Source of the DNA: Geodermatophilus nigrescens
GTDB taxonomy: Bacteria; Actinomycetota; Actinomycetes; Mycobacteriales; Geodermatophilaceae
Length of the DNA stretch: 64,000 nt
Direction: 5' to 3'
NCBI RefSeq assembly: GCF_900129495.1
Contig: NZ_FQVX01000003.1
Coordinates: forward strand, 62,001 to 126,000
Of this stretch, positions 60,642 through 64,000 are shown one piece after another (position 1 is the stretch's first letter; each line of letters begins with the position of its first letter). The position numbers and the translations under genes were made by a program. The notes under the pieces were generated by a model. It was not told the origin of the DNA and made no database searches. It was given only the letters and a program-made list of their open reading frames with translations.

Positions 60642-60711
60642 GCGTCGCCGGTGTTCCTGGTGCGTTGCCGGTCCTGCAGCGCCGTCGATGCGCGAGGAAC
60701 ACCCGCGATCC
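60642..60711. repeat. 70 bp palindrome with CTGCAG centre, copy 2
   Basis: Arms 60642-60671 and 60682-60711 surround the loop TCCTGCAGCG. The loop is identical to that of the 5019-5088 element read in reverse, and the first arm agrees at about 24 of 30 positions. Internal pairing is weaker than in copy 1 (about 21 of 30), so this copy has drifted. It lies between two leftward genes. Confidence 0.65.
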
Positions 60712-60736
60712 CGCATCCCTCCAGGAGGGAGCGGCG

Positions 60737-61231
60737 TCAGCGGGGGAGGAGCGCCTCGATCGCCGTGCGGACCTCGGGGGCGCCGGGCTCGGTCGCCGGT
60801 CGGAACCGGGCCACCACCGCGCCGTCGCCGTCGACCAGGAACTTCTCGAAGTTCCACTGCACCGGACCGGACTCGCCGTCGCCGTCGGGCGTCTCCGTCA
60901 GCCGCTGGTACACCGGGTGCGCGCCGTCGCCGTTGACGTCGACCTTCTCCGTCATCGGGAAGGTGACGTCGTAGGTGGCCGAGCAGAAGGTGGCGATCTC
61001 CTCGGCGGTGCCGGGCTCCTGGCCCGCGAACTGGTTGCACGGCACCCCCACCACGGTGAACCCGCGCGGCCCGTACTCACGCTGCAGCGCCTCGAGCTGC
61101 GTGTACTGCGGCGTGAGCCCGCAGCGGCTGGCCACGTTGACCACCAGCGCCGGACGCCGGCCGGTCAGGGCGCCGAGCGTCGTGTCCTCGCCGCGCAGGG
61201 TGGCCACGGGCAGGTCGAGCAGGTCGGTCAC
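60737..61231 (-). CDS. glutathione peroxidase-family thiol peroxidase
   Basis: The protein has 164 residues from the GTG at 61231, which has GAGGAG at good spacing. The GPx fold shows NVASRCGLTPQYTQLEAL (peroxidatic Cys), GVPCNQFAGQEPGT (Gln) and VQWNFEKFLVD (Trp/Asn). It has Cys rather than selenocysteine and CNQF carries a second Cys. In actinobacteria these use thioredoxin or mycothiol to reduce peroxides. Confidence 0.92.
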   Translation of the reverse strand: MTDLLDLPVATLRGEDTTLGALTGRRPALVVNVASRCGLTPQYTQLEALQREYGPRGFTVVGVPCNQFAGQEPGTAEEIATFCSATYDVTFPMTEKVDVNGDGAHPVYQRLTETPDGDGESGPVQWNFEKFLVDGDGAVVARFRPATEPGAPEVRTAIEALLPR

Positions 61232-61306
61232 GGGAGCTCCTCGCGTCGGGCCGGGATGCCGGCACACAGCGCGCCCGCCCGCCGGGTTGTTCCGGTCACC
61301 CCGGCT

Positions 61307-61708
61307 TCACTCCAGGCTGCTGACGTCGTCGGGCACGTCGACGGCGTGCTGTCGCAGCGCCGTCAGCGGCACGACCTCCAGCGCCCGCTCGTTCGTGGCC
61401 GCCAGGACGACGCCGGCCGCGACGCCCCGCTGGTACGCCTGCAGCCACCGGGCGGCGACGACGCACCAGCGGTCGCCGGGCCGCAGGCCGGGGAACCCGT
61501 ACTCCGGTCGCGGGGTGCCGAGGTCGTTGCCCAGCTCCCGCTGCATCGCCAGGAACTCCGCCGAGACCACCACGCACACGGTGTGGCTGCCGAGGTCCTC
61601 GGGCCCGCTGCGGCAGGCCCCGTCGCGGAAGAAGCCGGTCAGCGGCTCGGTGCCGCAGGGCTCGAGCTCGCCACCCAGCACGTTGCGCTCGGTCGCCGGC
61701 TCGCCCAT
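61307..61708 (-). CDS. DUF2237 family protein
   Basis: The protein has 133 residues from the ATG at 61708 (a GTG 24 nt upstream is also possible; neither has a clear ribosome site). NVLGGELEPCGTEPLTGFFRDGACRSGPEDLGSHTVC-type blocks (seen as LGGELEPCGTEPLTGFFRDG and EDLGSHTVCVVVSAEFL) and GLRPGDRWCVVAARWLQA are the DUF2237 hallmarks with conserved Cys. Function is not established. It is monocistronic. Confidence 0.85.
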   Translation of the reverse strand: MGEPATERNVLGGELEPCGTEPLTGFFRDGACRSGPEDLGSHTVCVVVSAEFLAMQRELGNDLGTPRPEYGFPGLRPGDRWCVVAARWLQAYQRGVAAGVVLAATNERALEVVPLTALRQHAVDVPDDVSSLE

Positions 61709-61796
61709 GCCGGGATCGTGGCAGAGCGGCACCGCCCGCGCGCGGGCCCGGCCGACGATCCGGCCGGGCCCGCGGTGGTGCGGTCGGGCGGTGCGG

Positions 61797-63200
61797 TCAG
61801 GCGGTGCCGGTGCGGCGGCGGGCCGTGAGCGTCAGCCCGGCGCCCGCCAGCAGGACCAGCAGGCCGGCGCCGAGGACGCCGGTGACGTCACTGCCGGTGT
61901 AGGCCAGCCGCCCGCCGTGGGACGAGCCGGAGCCCGCCCCGCTCCCGGCGAGAGCGCCGCCGCCGTTGCCGGCCGCCGTCCACGAGCCCGCGCCGGTCAC
62001 CGGGGTGACCAGGCGGGGGTGCTGCGTGACCAGGTGCTGCGTGGCCGGGTGATGCACAGCGGGGTGCGCGGTGCCCGGCTGCTGCGGTCCGGGCTGCTGC
62101 GGCGTGCCAGGGCCCTGCGGGCCGGTCGGGTCGGTCGGGCCGGCCTGCGGGGTGCAGTCGCCGGTGCCGTCGCCGAGCAGGCCGAGGCCCATGCCGCACA
62201 CGGTCACCGGGACGTCGACGTCGATGCCGCCGTCCCCCGTGCCCGGGGTGCCGGTGCCGGGCGTGCCCGTACCGGGGGTGCCGCCGCCGGGCAGGGCGCA
62301 CTCGCCACCCGCGTCGCCGAGCAGGCCGATGCCGGTGCCGCAGACGGTGACCGGGACGTCGACGTCGAGCAGGCCGCCGTCCGTCCCACCGCTGCCCGGG
62401 CCGGTCGTCCCGGCGGCGGTGCAGCCGCCGGCGGCGTCGCCGAGCACGCCGACCCCGTTGCCGCACACGGTGACCGGGACGTCGACGTCGAGCAGGCCAC
62501 CGTCGGTGCCGCCCGTGCCCGGGCCGGTCGTCCCGGCGGGGGTACAGCCGCCGGCCGCGTCGCCGAGGAGGCCGACCCCGTTGCCGCAGACGGTCACCGG
62601 GACGTCGACGTCGAGCAGGTCGTCGAGCGGGCCGGCCGCCCCGGGGGCGGGAGTGCCGGTGCCGGCGACCGGGGTGCAGCCGCCGACCGCGTCGCCGAGC
62701 ACGCCGACGCCGTTGCCGCAGACGGTCACCGGCACGGTCACCGCGCCCTCCGGCGCGGCGGGGGCGGTGCCGGAGGCCTCGGCGTCGCCGAGCACGCCGA
62801 TGCCGTTGCCGGCGACGGTGACCGGCACCGCGATGTCGGCCGGAGTGTCCGCCGGGCTGTCGGCCGGCTGCGAGGTGCCCGGCGCCGGTGCGGCGGGCGG
62901 CTGGGAGACCCCGGCGTCGCCGACCGCGGCGTCGTTGCCGCCGACGGTGACCGGCACCGAGACGGCGACCGGGCCGAGGTCGAGGGTGAGGTCCGCGGAG
63001 ACGGCGGGCAGCTCGAGGCCGCCTCCCGCGGGGGCGTCGCCGAGGACGCCGACGGCGTTGTCGGTGACGGTGACCGGGACGACGACGTCGAGGTCCCCGT
63101 TCCCGGGCTGGTCGGATGCGGCGGCGACACCGGTGCCGACGGCGAGCAGGCCGCCGGTCAGCAGTGTCACGCGCAGGGCGCGGGTGGCCCATCGGGACAT
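61797..63200 (-). CDS. secreted chaplin-like repeat protein with LAYTG sortase signal
   Basis: The protein has 467 residues. A signal peptide (cleavage near residue 28) is followed by eight repeats with the core VPVTVxGNGVGVLGDA. The last five carry a Cys pair 15 positions apart (VTVCGNGVGVLGDAVGGC type), which closely recalls the chaplin domain (PVNVCGN...GNTC). After a Pro/Gln/His linker and a Gly/Ser stretch comes LAYTG (432-436), a membrane helix and a basic tail ARRRTGTA: a class E (LAXTG) sortase signal. It is likely anchored to the wall as a surface or hydrophobic-layer protein. Confidence 0.8.
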   Translation of the reverse strand: MSRWATRALRVTLLTGGLLAVGTGVAAASDQPGNGDLDVVVPVTVTDNAVGVLGDAPAGGGLELPAVSADLTLDLGPVAVSVPVTVGGNDAAVGDAGVSQPPAAPAPGTSQPADSPADTPADIAVPVTVAGNGIGVLGDAEASGTAPAAPEGAVTVPVTVCGNGVGVLGDAVGGCTPVAGTGTPAPGAAGPLDDLLDVDVPVTVCGNGVGLLGDAAGGCTPAGTTGPGTGGTDGGLLDVDVPVTVCGNGVGVLGDAAGGCTAAGTTGPGSGGTDGGLLDVDVPVTVCGTGIGLLGDAGGECALPGGGTPGTGTPGTGTPGTGDGGIDVDVPVTVCGMGLGLLGDGTGDCTPQAGPTDPTGPQGPGTPQQPGPQQPGTAHPAVHHPATQHLVTQHPRLVTPVTGAGSWTAAGNGGGALAGSGAGSGSSHGGRLAYTGSDVTGVLGAGLLVLLAGAGLTLTARRRTGTA

Positions 63201-63292
63201 GGCAGTTCTCCTGACTGGGTGCTGGGACCCCGGTCCCGGGCGGGACGGCGGGGGTCGTGCGCTCGGCCGGCGGACAGCCGGCGGCGCGGCAC

Positions 63293-64000
63293 TCAGTCGG
63301 GAGAGGTGGCGGGGTCGACCGGGTCGGCGGCCGCAGCGGCGCGGGCGCCGTCCGAGACCGCCCCGGCCGCGGCGAGCAGCGCGGCGGGGACGGCCCCGGT
63401 CAGGTCGGCGGAGAGCGGGTCGCGGTCGGCACCGGCGCCCGAGGCGGCGGTCCCGGCCGGTGCCGGGACGGCCGGGACGCCGGGGACGGCGGGGGCCTGC
63501 GGCGCGGCGGGCAGCGGCTGCGCCGGCACGAACGCGGCGGCAGCGGGAGACGCGGCGCCCGGGGCGGTGGTCGCGCCGGCCGCGCCCGACGGGCCCGGGT
63601 GCGGGTGCACGGCACCCGGGCCCGCCGGGAGGTGAGCCCCGGCGGCGACGGCGGCGTCGGCGACGGCACCGGGGACGGGAGAGGGCAGCCCGGCGGCCGG
63701 GACCGGCGCCGGGGGAGCGGGGACGACGAGGTCGGGGGCCACGACGCCGGGGACCAGGACGTCGGTCACCGGGACCAGGACGTCGGTCACCGGGACCAGG
63801 ACGTCGGTCACCGGGACCAGGACGTCGGTCACCGGGACGAGGACGTCGGTCACCGGGGCCAGGACGTCGGTCACCGGGACGAGGACGTCGGTCACCGGGG
63901 CCAGGACGTCGGTCACGGGCGCCAGCGCACCGGTGACGGGCCGCAGCCCCCCGGTCACCGGCGCCAGGACCTCCGTCACGGGCGGCAGGGCCTCCGTCAC
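63293..64000 (-). CDS. VTDVL-heptad repeat protein (5' end outside window)
   Basis: The frame is open to the right edge, so the N-terminus, where a signal peptide would be expected, is outside. The visible 235 residues begin with degenerate then perfect seven-residue repeats (APVTDVL/VPVTDVL, eight VTDVL copies). A long Pro/Ala/Gly-rich tail follows, with no sorting signal. Such VTDVL-type repeats occur in secreted low-complexity proteins of high-GC actinobacteria. Together with the neighbouring chaplin-like gene it suggests a cell-surface locus. Function is unknown. Confidence 0.65.
   Translation of the reverse strand: MTEALPPVTEVLAPVTGGLRPVTGALAPVTDVLAPVTDVLVPVTDVLAPVTDVLVPVTDVLVPVTDVLVPVTDVLVPVTDVLVPGVVAPDLVVPAPPAPVPAAGLPSPVPGAVADAAVAAGAHLPAGPGAVHPHPGPSGAAGATTAPGAASPAAAAFVPAQPLPAAPQAPAVPGVPAVPAPAGTAASGAGADRDPLSADLTGAVPAALLAAAGAVSDGARAAAAADPVDPATSPD
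63750..63917. repeat. 21 bp tandem repeat, eight units, coding
   Basis: Eight contiguous 21 bp units (GGGACCAGGACGTCGGTCACC type on the + strand, each 7 codons) encode the VTDVL heptads. Units differ at one or two bases (ACC/GCC, CAGG/GAGG). More diverged units continue to the right edge. Such arrays change length easily. Confidence 0.85.

Noticed and set aside
63750..64000. CRISPR-like array
   Set aside because: The 21 bp repeats are contiguous without spacers and encode in-frame heptads.

Overview
The window is GC-rich throughout, densely coded, and has frequent GTG starts, 4-8 bp gene overlaps and enzymes for coenzyme F420. This points to a high-GC actinomycete. The gene mix fits Geodermatophilaceae-like soil or rock actinobacteria, but that family assignment is inference. 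I saw no tRNA, rRNA, CRISPR array, insertion sequence or phage gene.

Layout. (1) 1-4908, + strand: the 3' part of a Nit1C/MSMEG_0565-0572-type cluster: an AIR-synthase-like protein (cut by the window edge), a nitrilase-fold hydrolase, a flavoprotein, a second nitrilase homologue that has lost its catalytic Cys and Glu, and a GT4 glycosyltransferase. (2) 5105-40371: a catabolic island of about 35 kb: thiolase, phosphotransferase-DUF6285 fusion, five acyl-CoA dehydrogenases, two SDRs, three acyl-CoA ligases, an alpha-methylacyl-CoA racemase-type enzyme, an LLM (F420/flavin) oxidoreductase, four crotonases, two HpaB/AbfD-superfamily proteins, a Liv-type ABC importer with a fused LivH-LivM permease and two near-identical binding proteins, an alpha/beta hydrolase, an MFS transporter, a nitronate-monooxygenase-like protein, a TetR regulator and an NADPH:F420 reductase. 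Together they look like uptake, CoA activation, epimerisation and beta-oxidation of a branched or polycyclic carboxylic acid whose identity cannot be read from the sequence. (3) 40524-46777: housekeeping and unknown genes, including a Cys-rich small protein, an NlpC/P60 hydrolase, an amino acid permease, a MetE-like protein and a gamma carbonic anhydrase. (4) 46782-50383: an aldolase-like PLP enzyme, metX and metY behind a SAM-IV-type riboswitch. (5) 50429-54576: MscS channel, thioesterase, small membrane proteins, VOC protein and EamA transporter. (6) 54588-59834: siderophore uptake (lipoprotein, siderophore-interacting reductase, two permeases, ATPase) with two DtxR/IdeR-like boxes. (7) 59892-64000: thiol enzymes, a DUF2237 protein, a chaplin-like repeat protein with an LAYTG sorting signal, and the end of a VTDVL-repeat protein.

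Two cross-cutting patterns stand out. First, an inverted-repeat motif TGACG-N4-CGTCA (perfect, or with a few changes) lies upstream of most transcription units of the catabolic island, including the TetR gene itself and the F420 reductase. This suggests one self-regulated regulon that includes cofactor recycling. Second, several dispersed palindromes recur between genes: a roughly 70 bp family centred on CTGCAG, a 26 bp element just after stop codons, and paired GATCAG/CTGATC hairpins.

All calls come from reading the sequence and recalling family motifs. No database search was run.
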